Assembly (NCBI GenBank): GCA_015680685.1
Contig: MNCI01009146.1
Location: forward strand, 332,210-396,209
Reading direction: 5' to 3'
DNA length: 64,000 nt
Source: Gnetum montanum
Taxonomy: Eukaryota > Streptophyta > Gnetopsida > Gnetales > Gnetaceae
Program-made: the position numbers and the translations under genes
Notes under the pieces: model-generated
The model's input: the letters and a program-made list of their open reading frames with translations, nothing else
Database searches by the model: none
Told to the model about the DNA's origin: nothing
In this document: positions 36,000 to 46,371 of the stretch, piece after piece
Layout of the letters: each line of letters begins with the position of its first letter
Position numbering within the stretch: position 1 is the stretch's first letter

Positions 36000-36959
36000 T
36001 AATGAGTCATTATTGGTTGGCTGTGTCGATGAGGCCTCATTGACATAGTTGACCGCGTTGACAAGGCCTCATTCACAAGGCCCCGTTAATGCATCTTGAC
36101 TAGCATCGATGATGCCTTGTTGACATAGTGTTTGTCTATTACAATGTTTGTCTATTACCTATAAATATGTGTCTACCAACCACATTTATGGGGAGTCTAT
36201 ATTTTAGTAGTAGTAAAGCTCTTGTATTTTTTTCATTCAAAACTTAGAATTTTTTCCTTGTGTGCCCAAAGCAGGAGTCATTGAGTGTACAGATCTTTAT
36301 TTGAGCATTATTGCACCTAAGCATGATAGTGTGTGCAGCAATAAAGATGAGCTTTTTGATAAACCTTGTAGCACTTTGGATATATTAGCTCTTTTATTTA
36401 TGCATTCAATGTTTTAAATTATTTGTTAATTATTCTTAATTATTTCACAAATATTTTCCAAGAATTGAGTTAATGAGATTATTAAGCTAGATAGATTAAA
36501 TACATAAGTACGACCACTTCAAGCATAACATGTATTCACTTAGTAATCGTAGTAGTGTTATTGCTTAGTACGCCTAGTAGCATAGCGTTTGGTCACCCAG
36601 CAGTGAATATGTGGGTTCAAGATGTGTATGGAGAGTGGGAATGGATACTTATGTAAGGATTAGTTAAATAGTAGTTAATTAATTCATTTATATTAGTTAA
36701 TCAAATTCCTTTTACCTACATTTCGAACACCCAAAATATTAAATACAAAATGATAAAAATTAGATGCCTCAGTTACACTTAACCATACCAATGTACATCA
36801 AAATTGTAACTGGGAGGACAACGATTGACTTTAAGGCTAGATTCACTTCCTAAAGGGCTAGTGCATTAGAAATGACAAAGTCTGCAAAATTCAACCGAGT
36901 CGTGCGTGAACACTTCGTGATTTTTATGGTTGGGTGTAGGGGTACCTTGTTGCTCATCA
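36000..36959 (+). repeat. 3' LTR of element B
   Basis: Preceded by TTTAGTCATGGGGGTA (polypurine tract); starts TAATGAGTCATT (TG changed to TA) and ends TTGCTCATCA. R-U5 is shared with A's LTR, but U3 has GAGGCCTCATTGAC-type motifs in place of GATATC palindromes. Length is 960 bp. Confidence 0.8.
36026..36167 (+). promoter_or_regulatory. LTR promoter of B
   Basis: Repeated TCGATGAGGCCTCATTGAC-like motifs (36026-36130), including the palindrome GAGGCCTC and GTTGACAAGGCC, then CTATAAATA at 36159-36167. Confidence 0.55.
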
Positions 36960-37700
36960 ATAGCCTTCATGGAGAGAACAAGTGGCAAATCAATAGACTT
37001 TGATAGATCATTTGAGCTTTTAACTATAGATCTAATCATGCTCTGCATCAAATATGCTCTTAGATTTTAAAGCTTGTAATCTATATTTTCTAAAGATTAT
37101 TTTCCTCTACGTTTAATACAAAGTTATAGCTCTTGATGTATTTATTATGCTTTATTTATTTCTCTATTATTTAAATTATTTATGTTGGGAATTGCCATTT
37201 TCCACACATTTTTAATGCTCAGTAACAAATCCACTAACTTCTCAAGTGACTTTTTGGATCATTTGAGGTGCTATAAATCCTCTTTTGAGGTCCATTTGGA
37301 TCTAAGGTTAAACTATCATATGCTAAACTATTTGGCCCTCCAACACTAAATTTTTCCACCTCTACATTTAAATAAGTATGAAGTTGCATATTCTAAATAT
37401 GTTCTAGTATGGTAGAGAAATTGAAGTGATCCAATCATGGTTCTATAATGGTTGCATGTATGAGAGTCTTATCTTTACTGGTTAACTTAAAATTGTATGG
37501 CAAAGGACTATTTACTCACTTCTCATTCTTTAGATTGAATTTTTTAATTATGGAATTGTCATATTTGGTTTGATAAATCTTCATTTCCTCCTTATATTGG
37601 TTTACTTTAATTCCTATGAAGTATTTGATTTCTCTAAGGTTCTTTATTTTTAATTGAATTTTCATGTCATTATTAAAATCTTTTACTAACCTTTTATCCC
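36960..37700 (-). pseudogene. Copia RT C-terminal fragment (Q)
   Basis: The minus strand from 37700 reads RLVKDFNNDMKIQLKIKNLREIKYFIGIKV and YQTKYDNSIIKKFNL, then TMIGSLQFLYHTRTYLEYATSYLFK. This is the copia RT end and the GSL.YL..TRPDI connection. The rest towards 36960 is degenerate. Element P is inserted into it: the ATCCC at 37696-37700 is repeated after P's 3' LTR. Confidence 0.75.
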
Positions 37701-38533
37701 TGATGAGTCGCATTTTGGGTGACCGCAATATCGCGTACACGATATCACAACCCAAGTAGCAATATCACTTACGCGATATCGCACCCTGCCTCCTGATCTA
37801 TAAATAAGAGGTAGGCAGATGAGTTAGGGGAACTTTTTGGAGTTTTAAGTTTAGTTTTAGTTTAAGTGTTTTAATTTCTTCCTCTTCCTTTTCCTCTCCG
37901 TGTATGCCCGTAATGTGGTGATTGTAATTGTACGTCATCCTTATTCGAGTGTGACATACTTGGACACGCACATGATCGAAAATAAACATTGAGATTACTT
38001 CATCATTGCAGCATTCACTTAGCTTAATTATTTAATTAATTGTTATTTACTACTTTCCTAGTTAATCTCTTCTCACCCTTAAACTCCTATTAAACGTGGA
38101 ATGAGTATGACTTGATTACGATCATTTAAGTGTGACTACTTGGCAACCCAGTAGCATACCTAGGATCTACACTTGGTAATCCTAGTGGTAGTCATACACG
38201 AAGTCTAAGATGTGTATGGATAATCAAGGAACGGATGCTCATCACAGTTAGGCTAGCTTAGATTCTCTCTCACCCTTTCTCTCTTAGCTTAGTGAACATT
38301 ATTTTCCATTGCCTTTAGGAGTAGCATTAGATTAGAAACCACATCATACACCTCACTCTGGACTAAACCATACATGACAAAGATAATACTAGTCAAGGTG
38401 GGAAGATAGGGAACTGCAACCTAAGGCTAACTATCTAGATGCCACAACTAGTTTGTCTACGAAGTTCAACTGGATCATGCGTGTAACACTTGTATTCGTA
38501 TGGTTGAGTGTAGTGGTACCTTGCCACTCATCA
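37701..38533 (+). repeat. 5' LTR of element P
   Basis: TGATGAGTCGCATTTTGGG at the start, TTGCCACTCATCA at the end. The last 26 bp, with the LTR end, are repeated between the LTR and the primer site (second ACTCATCA ending 38559); the 3' LTR lacks this. Confidence 0.92.
37725..37806 (+). promoter_or_regulatory. LTR promoter of P: two paired palindromes plus TATA box
   Basis: Two 24-bp units (37725-37748 and 37759-37782), each two GCGATATCGC-type 10-mers around a 4-bp centre such as GTAC. They are separated by AACCCAAGTA and followed by CTATAAATA at 37798-37806. The 3' LTR has the same at 45559-45582, 45593-45616 and 45632-45640. Confidence 0.65.
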
Positions 38534-38560
38534 GTGGCAATGTACCTTGCCACTCATCAT

Positions 38561-38577
38561 TGGCATCGTTGCTAGGG
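38561..38577 (+). other. Primer-binding site, tRNA-Asp type (P)
   Basis: TGGCATCGTTGCTAGGG resembles the Athila-group site TGGCGCCGTTGCCGGGG; every difference is a transition. It follows the LTR end duplication by one base. Confidence 0.7.
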
Positions 38578-38700
38578 ATGGTGCTAGTTATCTAGATTAG
38601 TTATATCATACAAGGTTGCTGTATAGGAATTAATGATACATCTTTTAGCAAGAAATAATTATAAACAATCACACATAAATTCACACACAACTTCATAACC

Positions 38701-40675
38701 ATGCCTCTCCTACAAGATCACGATAATGTCACACTTAGTGAGGAAGTTCATTGGAGAACCAACAAACTATATAATAATGAAGATTGGAGTACACAACCCG
38801 AGGTAGGGGTTTTCTTATAAACATGAATGAAAGCAACATCATCCTAACTCACGGAAGCATAACTTACCCGATGATGATGAACCCCTACTGGCCACTACAA
38901 TCTTAATGTAAATACAAGAGGCTATTCGAATCTCCCATAGGCATCGTAATGAGATCCATCTACCCAAGCTCGATTTAAACAACTTCCCTACTTTTTCAGG
39001 AGGCTATGTCTTAGATCCGCATCAACATGTACAAGCCTTCTACGTTGCCTACACATGGAACAACATTGATAACAATTGGCAAAAACTTAAGCTCTTTCCT
39101 ATGACACTCGTTGGCCAAGCAAAAGTATGGTATAGATCATTAAAACCAAATTCAATACGACATTGGCCAACAATGGTAGAACTCTTTAACGAAAGATATC
39201 AAACCTACGCAAGAGTGTTAGCCTTGAGGAAACAAATCCAAGGGTCGAAATAGGCACAACATGAACCCTTAGACATGGCCTTAGAAAGATATTATGTACT
39301 ATTAAACAATTGCCCAGGCCATGAGTTCTCCGAGGAAAGGCTAATGTACAATATCATTGATGAGCTTCATGATGCAACAAGAGAGACCCTAGGGATGTAT
39401 TCCCAAGGTCAATTATATGAACTACGAACCCATCAAGTCCAAGAGCTTATTAAGTGGGTAGCTAAAGAAGAAGGAGAAATGGCTAGATGGGAGAGTATTG
39501 AAAAATCTCAACTTAACAAGGGTCGATAATCATAAAAATGAGAAATCAACCTATCACAAGGAGAAAGAACCATCTTTGCCAGTGCAACAATCACTAGAAG
39601 AAGTCGAGGCAAAGATCAATAAGATGTTGGAATGGATGTATAAAAAGTGTGGAGAATGTATTAATACCATTGGAGATAGAGGTTTGATAACCCAAGAAGC
39701 AGGACAAAATACCATTAGACATTCAGAAAGAAGGAATGAAAGAAATAAGTGCTCAACTGCTAATCATACATATGAATGCAACATTTTCTTGTACAATCAC
39801 CCCAAGGGCTAATGCCCAATCTTGTCACATTTATATGAGCATTGGAGAAACATGTTACATCCAGAGTTCATACAAAGATACTGTGTTCGATCACAGTGGC
39901 AACAATCCCAGTCATGGGGGAAACCACCCCTACACTGGAGACACCCTTCCTATTTTCCAAATCCAAATGCTTATCTAGTTCAACACACTATTTCTCCAAA
40001 TGGGCCAACAGACTCTATCTCACCACATTACCGTTCTTCACAATATATCAGCCCATGTCCTCAACACAACCACCACCTTGTGCATCTTATACTCCTCCTA
40101 ATTTTTAACATTCTCATCCTTTCCCTCCTTCTACATTTCCACCAACTATTCCTAAGGTGAATGCACCATAGCAACAACCGACGAACACTACTTGTGCTAC
40201 TGTTTCCAACAACAGTGAGAGACCTCAGCAACATCGAAGACGTCCCTTCTTTAGAAATGACCCTAGCAAGGGACAACCCAATTCCAAGGCCACTGCATCC
40301 TTCGACTCAGCACAAGTCCAACACTATGGTGCACCCTTACCTTTGAACACAATGCCTCATGTTACTTCATCAGGGCCACCAACTCACACTCCAACAACCA
40401 TATGGCCCAATGAACATAGTCATGGAAGGCAACATCTTGATCCTTGCATACCACCTAATGGTCCCAAATATCATAGTGGGTCAACTTTTTATCCAAGAAC
40501 TACATCGTATAAATTGCCCCACTATGCTTACTACAATCAAGTGTGTGAACCCCGATGGGGTAAGTATGGACAGGTTCCAATATTTCCAACATGCAAGGAT
40601 CCTCATCCTTCATTTATTAATCCTTTCCATGCTCAACTGTTTAGTTATGGGGGATACCCCCCATTCCAATAATAA
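38701..40675 (+). pseudogene. Gag of element P
   Basis: Starts MPLLQDHDNVTLSEEVHWRTN and reads through the matrix/capsid region with a few stops and frameshifts. Landmarks are KVWYRSLKPNSIRHW, VELFNERYQTYARV, then 84 open codons with MALERYYVLLNNCPGHEF (39275-39529). It continues with YECNIFLYNHPKG (the knuckle's second Cys now Phe) and a Pro/His-rich tail ending GGYPPFQ and a double stop near 40671. Colinear with M's gag along its whole length, which allows each break to be placed. Would package RNA; this copy is inactive. Confidence 0.85.
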
Positions 40676-42064
40676 GCGGGGTTAATAAATATTTTTCATT
40701 TTCTTTAATTTTACAATTTTTTTTTTCCAGTTATTCATTTTTCAATTTTTTGTTTTTATCTTTTTATATTTTTTTCTTCTTGTCTTTTTACATTTTTTTT
40801 ATAAGTAATCTCATCTATGAATAAAACACTCATGTGGCTCATTGGTTGAGGTGTGTTCTATGTTATTGAGTCGTGAGTGGTCAATTATTTGGACTGTGAG
40901 CCCATTACACCCACTCATCCACTCTACAAATAAGAGGTTCTATTCAAGGGTACAGTGATATTCTTGACATTCTTAAAACTTAAAATCCATTTTGTGTTCA
41001 TTGTAAATAGAATGAAGAAGGATGGACCAAGAGGGAATGATTAGGACGTGACATCAAGGGGACTTGCGGATTCTCTTTGGTGACGTCTGTGGAAGTTATC
41101 ATGCAACATGGTTGTACTAAGATCCTTGTAGATCTAACGAAAAATGGGAGTAAGAGTAATCAAAAAGGCACTTAAAAATCCAATGTTGTTCTAGGGGGTT
41201 CCATTGGAAAGACATGCACCCATGCTTGAAGGTTGGCAGCTTCCCTGGATTCAGTATTCAAAAAAAAAAAAGAGAAAAGAAAAAGAACAAGAAAGAAAGA
41301 AAAACAAAGTGCCACAAAACAAAAAAATCACTCCTCCCTTGAACAAAACGCCAAGTGATCATACACCTTGTTGTTCTGGTACTCTCATAGTAGCTCATCA
41401 TAAGATGAAATAATGCAGTGTCACTGACTAGAGGAATGGACTTGGTCCTAATCTTGGAATGACGGGTTAATGAAATATTAATCACGCTTTCATTGTGCCC
41501 TGCGTCAGTTATCTCATGTCTCAATCTCTATAATCCCTACAATCCCCATCTCATCTCGTTGTTCATGTAATTGTAACTCATGTCTCATATAGCGTATAAT
41601 TTTTACCTCATTCCAATGATATTTACATGTATGTGTTTTGTGGAATTAGTGTGGATTACATTTAACCCTTTTAGTGCCCACAAACGCTTTTAAGTGTGGT
41701 TACGTAAGGGTATTCTAGGTTAGAACCTACTTTGGGAAGATCCAATTGCATAATTTTTGTGATTTGCACTTATGCCCACCTTTCCCACACCATTTCTCAT
41801 CCTTAGCACATTTTTCAATGATTTTCTTTTCCTACTACTATCCCTCCAATTCAACATTCCTATGTACAATCACATAACCTTTTTCTCTACCACTCAAGGT
41901 TTCATTGATCAATTACATCATACCTAATTATTTATGCCTTTGAAACAAATTAATTTACCCTAGAACCTTGTAACATATGCCACATGTCCTTAAATTCCAT
42001 TTTAATTCTAGAAAAACCTTAAAATTTTGGCATTTTCCCTCAAAACCCTAATTATCGTTAGGCT
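40676..42064 (+). other. Non-coding spacer after gag (P)
   Basis: T-rich for about 150 bases, an A-rich tract near 41260-41310, then sequence colinear with M's spacer (for example the GGATTCAG and CACTTTGTT-like blocks). No pol motif. The gag stop joins the spacer at the same point as in M. Confidence 0.65.
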
Positions 42065-42122
42065 GCGATATCGCATACACGATGTATCGTACGCAATATC
42101 GCATCCCATTTACCTATAAATA
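42065..42122 (+). promoter_or_regulatory. Internal promoter-like module of P, resembling its LTR U3
   Basis: GCGATATCGCATACACGAT faces an imperfect inverted copy ending GCAATATCGC (42065-42102), then CTATAAATA at 42114-42122. This is the same palindrome-then-TATA order as in the LTR, 479 bases before the ORF2 ATG. Confidence 0.6.
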
Positions 42123-42540
42123 GGTATGCCCCCCACAACACTTAACCTCATTTTCACACTTTACATGAGGAAGTTTTTGAATTTTTTATCTATGACTTGT
42201 GATAGTGTGACCCTTTCTTTTATAACCATATCTCACGTGCTGGTACTCCAATTTTAATTCCGTCTAAATCTGCTTGAACTTGGATTATTTAGCTCAGTCA
42301 TGGGGAAGGGACATATGCCGAATAGCGCATAAATTTTTTGGAATTTTTCATCACCCAAAGTACATCATTAATGGTAATTAATTATAATAATAAGATTAAA
42401 TTGTGTCAAAAATAATTTTATCCCTAGCTATATCGGGAAACTAAAATTGGAAACCCACCTAAGCAACGGGACTCACTATCATAATCATTTGAGAAACATC
42501 ACACAAAGATAGAAGAAAATTGAATTAGTTAAGGCAAGAA

Positions 42541-42600
42541 GTAAGGTATAACTTAACTTCGGAAACAACCTTACTAACACTTGGCCCTGTGTGATTGCAG
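42541..42600 (+). other. Candidate 60-nt intron ending at the ORF2 start codon (P)
   Basis: GTAAGGTATAAC at 42541, a perfect plant/yeast-type branch sequence TACTAAC at 42572-42578, and TGTGATTGCAG with AG at 42599-42600, followed at once by ATG. It is near the lower size limit of plant introns; a more distal donor is also possible. Confidence 0.6.
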
Positions 42601-45369
42601 ATGGCCCCAAAATGTGGACAACGGGAAGGTCCTGCTCAAGGTGGAAGTAAACAATCTCGGAGAGGTAGAAGGCAAAATCCTACTAGACAACATGCTAAAT
42701 ACGAGGAAAAATCATTTAGCATTCATCAAGAGGACCCTCCTACTGTATAGTCTAGGTAGGCAAGAGGAGGAGCTACTGTAGCGCCTGAACAGGGACAACA
42801 TCTCACGTTGCCCCAAGATTGTGTTCAGGCTATCCATGAAAGGTCCACCTTTTCTATGGTGATTGTGGAGTTAAACTTTGAATATTTTGTAGAGTTCCCT
42901 CCTAAGACTATTAGGGATCACCTCAAAGGGTCTCCCTTATGGCCTATCCTCTCTAATAGCAGTGCCTGGTACCTAAGAGAAATGTACCAATTCTGGCACA
43001 ACAAAGAACAAGGCACCACTATCAACATTTGTGGTGTAATAGTTGATTTCTCTATGTAGGCCATTTTAGAAGTGTTAAACCTTCTGAATATAGGGCCAAA
43101 AGTTGCTCAATTATCGACCCGTTCAGACCCGATGTGCGACAAGTTTGGCTAGAAAGGGCTTATGGCAGGGAGAAGACATTTGGAGAGTTAACGATGAAAG
43201 AGAGGATTTACTTCAAGATTGGAATGTGTCACCTCTTTCCCATGAAGGGCTTGAAAAGAATATCAACATATGTGGCAATAAGATGTGTAGTGTTAATGGG
43301 AAAGGTTGATGCTAACCTACCTCATCTATACTGTACGGAGATTCTGAGGCGGTTCGAGGAACGAAAGATAGGGAAAATGGTGTTTCCTTTCCCTTTTCTT
43401 ATCAGAAAGCTATGCAAATGTGCTGGTATCAAAGGATACACTAATGATGTCCTCTAAAAAGCTCAGAATGCTTCATTTGCTAAATTGTTAAAGTCGCCAA
43501 CTCTAAGGAAAAGCACTAGCGAGATGCTAGGACTAGAACAAGAAGAAGAACAGATGGTTGGACCAACTACAACTCAACTTGCAGGACCTAGTTAACCTCC
43601 AAGTACAGGTCCCAACCAACAACAAGAAGTAGGGCCTGGCATAGGCCAAGACCAACCATTACCACCACAAGACTACAGACCGTTAATGAGCCATCTCAAG
43701 GCCATTGCAGAGATGGTCAGTTGGGGAAGTCGTAATGATGCAAATCTCTTCCAAGTCATTGATGATGTCATTCAACCCACTATTTCTTTGGATCGTACAA
43801 GAGGTGAAGTGTCTCACACAAGAGGAGGGGAAAGTATTTGGTTGCAACAGATCTTGGGAAACACTACATCCTTCCAAGTGCAACTAGAAACTGGTGAAGG
43901 GGCCATGGTGATGGTCATGCAACACCAGAATGTAAAAGGACCCACAGAAGTGGTTGCAGAACACATCAAAAGATCATTTAATGTACCTATTATACCACCA
44001 AAAAATCTCATAGGAGCACGAGATGCTCAAACTTTGGCCAAAACCTCAATGACTCCTATGGAACATAAGGATGCACTTGATCGATTGCTACAAATACGGC
44101 AAGTTATGACGTCCCTATTTGACATCCCTTAGGATGTTATAGCAATTCAATTAGACCTCATTTCCATGAAGGGGAAGCTATTCTTAATAGAAGTGAGGGC
44201 CAAGCATGCTGAAGTAGATGTGAAAAAATTACAAGAATAGCCCATGGCCCTACAAGTAGCTCAGTGGGATCCTTTGCAATTTGTTCCCGCAAACCGACTG
44301 GACAACTTTAAAACTGAGCAACTGATAAAACTACTAATAGAGAATAAAAAGGTGGCTAAGGAAAAAGAGAGGGTTGTTTGGGATTCCTCCATAGCATAGG
44401 CACAAACTCATGCACATATCAAGGCACTCAAAGCCCTACAAGAGAAAAAAAAGTAGCTCGTTGCCGACAACCTTTGGTTGACTGCTGTGAAAAAGCAAAA
44501 GAATGTTCTCAAGAAATACTTCCATCAATTACAAGAACAAGTCATCTGGGTCAACCAATATGTGAGCTATTTAGCCAGAGAGAATTGAACCCTCTCAATG
44601 GAGTAGGTACGCACCATTCGTGAAAAGTTAGCTATCGAGATAAGCACATGGCAAAATGAGGCTAAATGGCATGAAAAGCTAAAGGAGCACTTCTGAGACC
44701 AAGTGGGGATGTACAAACAGATCCTAGAGAAGTAGATCCATATGGCCAAGGCCCACATCAATGCTATTAGTGCCCAACACAGTGACTAGTAGGCCATATT
44801 GGACACATATGCCTTTGCCCACTAGGCGGAAGTTAAAAATCGAGACTTGTAGATCCAAGATCTTATTGAATACATGGAGTTGGAAAACATGAGGTATGTC
44901 AACCTTTCCATGTTAACAGCAAGGCACCTAAGGATAGAGCTTGAACAATAGGTAGTTACCACCTACATCAAATACAAAATAAAATTTGCAGAACACAAGA
45001 AGGTATTGCAACAACTGGGCTTGAGATGATAAAGGCAAGCTACCAAGGCCAAAAAGGTATCATAGTAGATTTGGCTTGATGGCTTGCTAATTTCCAAGAA
45101 TACAGAGACAAAGCCAAAGCCTATGAAAAGGAATGATGGGATTTGCAGCCTAGTATGTCAAGGCCAATCAAATGTTTCCACAACTACCTTGTCCGTGGGA
45201 AGTGCTGACTCCGTCAAACATCGAAACATTAGCATGGATGGAACAAGACCCCAGGACTGAAGAGGAGAAGCTCTAGGACATACTTCAATGCCATCGAAGC
45301 CAAAGACCTAGAGCACAAGACAAAGGGAAAGCACCAATGGAGGAGCCACTGCCACCAGGAACTACATGA
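42601..45369 (+). pseudogene. ORF2 of element P
   Basis: MAPKCGQREGPAQGG, a basic Arg/Gln-rich N-terminus, then a globular domain. This runs VIVELNFEYFVEFPPKTIRDHL, ICGVIVDFSM, YGREKTFGELTMKERIYFKIG, LFPMKGLKRISTYVAIRCVVLMG and LYCTEILRRFEERKIGK (about 42800-43460), like the putative plant transposon protein family. A 148-codon open part follows (43686-44132: FQVQLETGEGAMVMVMQHQ, TPMEHKDALDRLLQIRQVM). The rest is a coiled coil of roughly 300 residues and a basic/Pro end (PMEEPLPPGTT). About a dozen stops or shifts. No membrane or signal segment, so not a fusion protein; role unknown. Confidence 0.75.
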
Positions 45370-45520
45370 GTTCCACAAATTTTGTAGTTGTAGCACATTC
45401 TTTGTGTTGTGTCCCAATTTTGTTTTCATTTCACACTGTGGCATAAACCCATTTTCACCACCCAATAATCCCACACCTATCCACTGTGTAATCACTATAA
45501 CTCAAGGACAAGTTTTCATT

Positions 45521-45534
45521 CAGTCGTGGGGGTA
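45521..45534 (+). other. Polypurine tract of P
   Basis: CAGTCGTGGGGGTA abuts the TGATGAGT start of the 3' LTR. The same box precedes the 3' LTRs of M, A and B. Confidence 0.8.
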
Positions 45535-46366
45535 TGATGAGTCGCATTTTGGGTGACTGCGATATCGCGTATGTGATATCGCAACCCAAGCAGTGATATC
45601 GCATACGTGATATTGCAGCCTATCTCCTCATCTATAAATAAGAGGTAGAAAGATGAGTTAGGGAAAGTTTTTGAGTTTTAAGTTTAGTTTTAGCGTAAGT
45701 GTTTTAATTTCCTCCTCTCCCTTTTCCTCTCCGTGTATGCCCGCAATGTGGTGATTGTAATTGTATGGCATCCTTATTTGAGTGTGACATACTTGGACAT
45801 GCACATGACTAGAAACAAACATCAAGATTACTTCATCATTACAACATTCACTTAGCTTAATTATTTAATTAATTGTTATTTACTACTTTCCTAGTTAATC
45901 TCTTCTCAACCTTAAACTCCTATTAAATGCAGAATGAGTATGACTTGATTACGAGCATTTAAGTGTGACTACTTGGTAACCCAGTAGCGTACCTAGGATC
46001 TGTGCTTGATAATCCTAGTGGTATTCATGCATGAAGTCCAAGATTTGTATGGATAATCAAGGAACGGATGCTCATCGAACTTAGGCTAGCTTAGATTCTC
46101 TCTCATCCTTTCTCTCTTAGCTTAGTGAACATTATTTTCCATTGCCTTTAGGAGTAGCATTAGATTAGAAACCACATCATACACCTCACTCTGGACTAAA
46201 CCATACGTGACAAAGATAATACTAGTCCAGGTGGGAAGACAAAGAACTACGACCTAAGGCTAACTATCTAGATGCCACAACTAGTCCATCTGCGGAGTTC
46301 TACCAGATCATGCGTGTAACGCTCGTATTCATATGGTTGAGTGGAGGGGTACCTCGCCACTCATCA
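45535..46366 (+). repeat. 3' LTR of element P
   Basis: Starts TGATGAGTCGCATTTTGGG, ends CGCCACTCATCA, followed by the target duplication ATCCC. Two palindrome units and CTATAAATA as in the 5' LTR; the palindromes are better preserved here. Confidence 0.92.
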
Positions 46367-46371
46367 ATCCC

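Larger units (their letters stand above)
25290..36959 (+). mobile_element. Element B: full-coding-order Athila-like element, 5' end lost
   Basis: Plus strand order: truncated gag, protease, RT, RNase H, integrase, spacer with promoter-like module, ORF2, polypurine tract and 3' LTR. This is the only copy here with both pol and ORF2, and it shows that ORF2 occupies the position of env in retroviruses. All genes carry stops and frameshifts. The 5' LTR, leader and first part of gag are missing; it abuts A's LTR, whose U3 differs from B's own 3' LTR, so the two LTRs are not a pair. Confidence 0.8.
37701..46366 (+). mobile_element. Element P: structurally complete, pol-less Athila-like element
   Basis: Two LTRs (833 and 832 bp) with identical termini TGATGAGT...ACTCATCA, flanked by the 5-bp target duplication ATCCC (37696-37700 and 46367-46371). 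Inside: tRNA-Asp-type primer site, gag, T-rich spacer, internal promoter-like module, intron-like segment, ORF2 and polypurine tract. Protease, RT, RNase H and integrase are wholly absent, so transposition must have used enzymes from an autonomous relative such as an intact version of B. The LTRs differ mainly by C/T and G/A changes, many at CpG, which suggests methylation after insertion. Confidence 0.95.

Noticed and set aside
24488-36959. Treating the LTRs at 24488 and 36000 as the pair of one element
   Set aside because: U3 regions carry different motifs, no matching target duplication is present (GGATA against ATAGC), and the left LTR is preceded by its own polypurine tract.
36960-37700. 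Copia fragment Q as the missing part of copia K at 10.0-13.2 kb
   Set aside because: Q is the RT C-terminus, which K already contains at about 11.5 kb; K would need gag N-terminal sequence here.
37725-37782. GATATC units as a CRISPR-like or satellite array
   Set aside because: There are only one or two units per LTR, each a palindrome placed just upstream of a TATA box; no spacers or long arrays.
39736-40685. Overlapping 80-112 codon frames in P
   Set aside because: These are frameshifted pieces and shadows of the gag tail, already covered by the gag pseudogene.
42601-45369. ORF2 as a retroviral envelope gene
   Set aside because: It lies in the env position but no signal peptide, transmembrane helix or furin-like site is visible in any of the three copies; the sequence is globular plus coiled coil.
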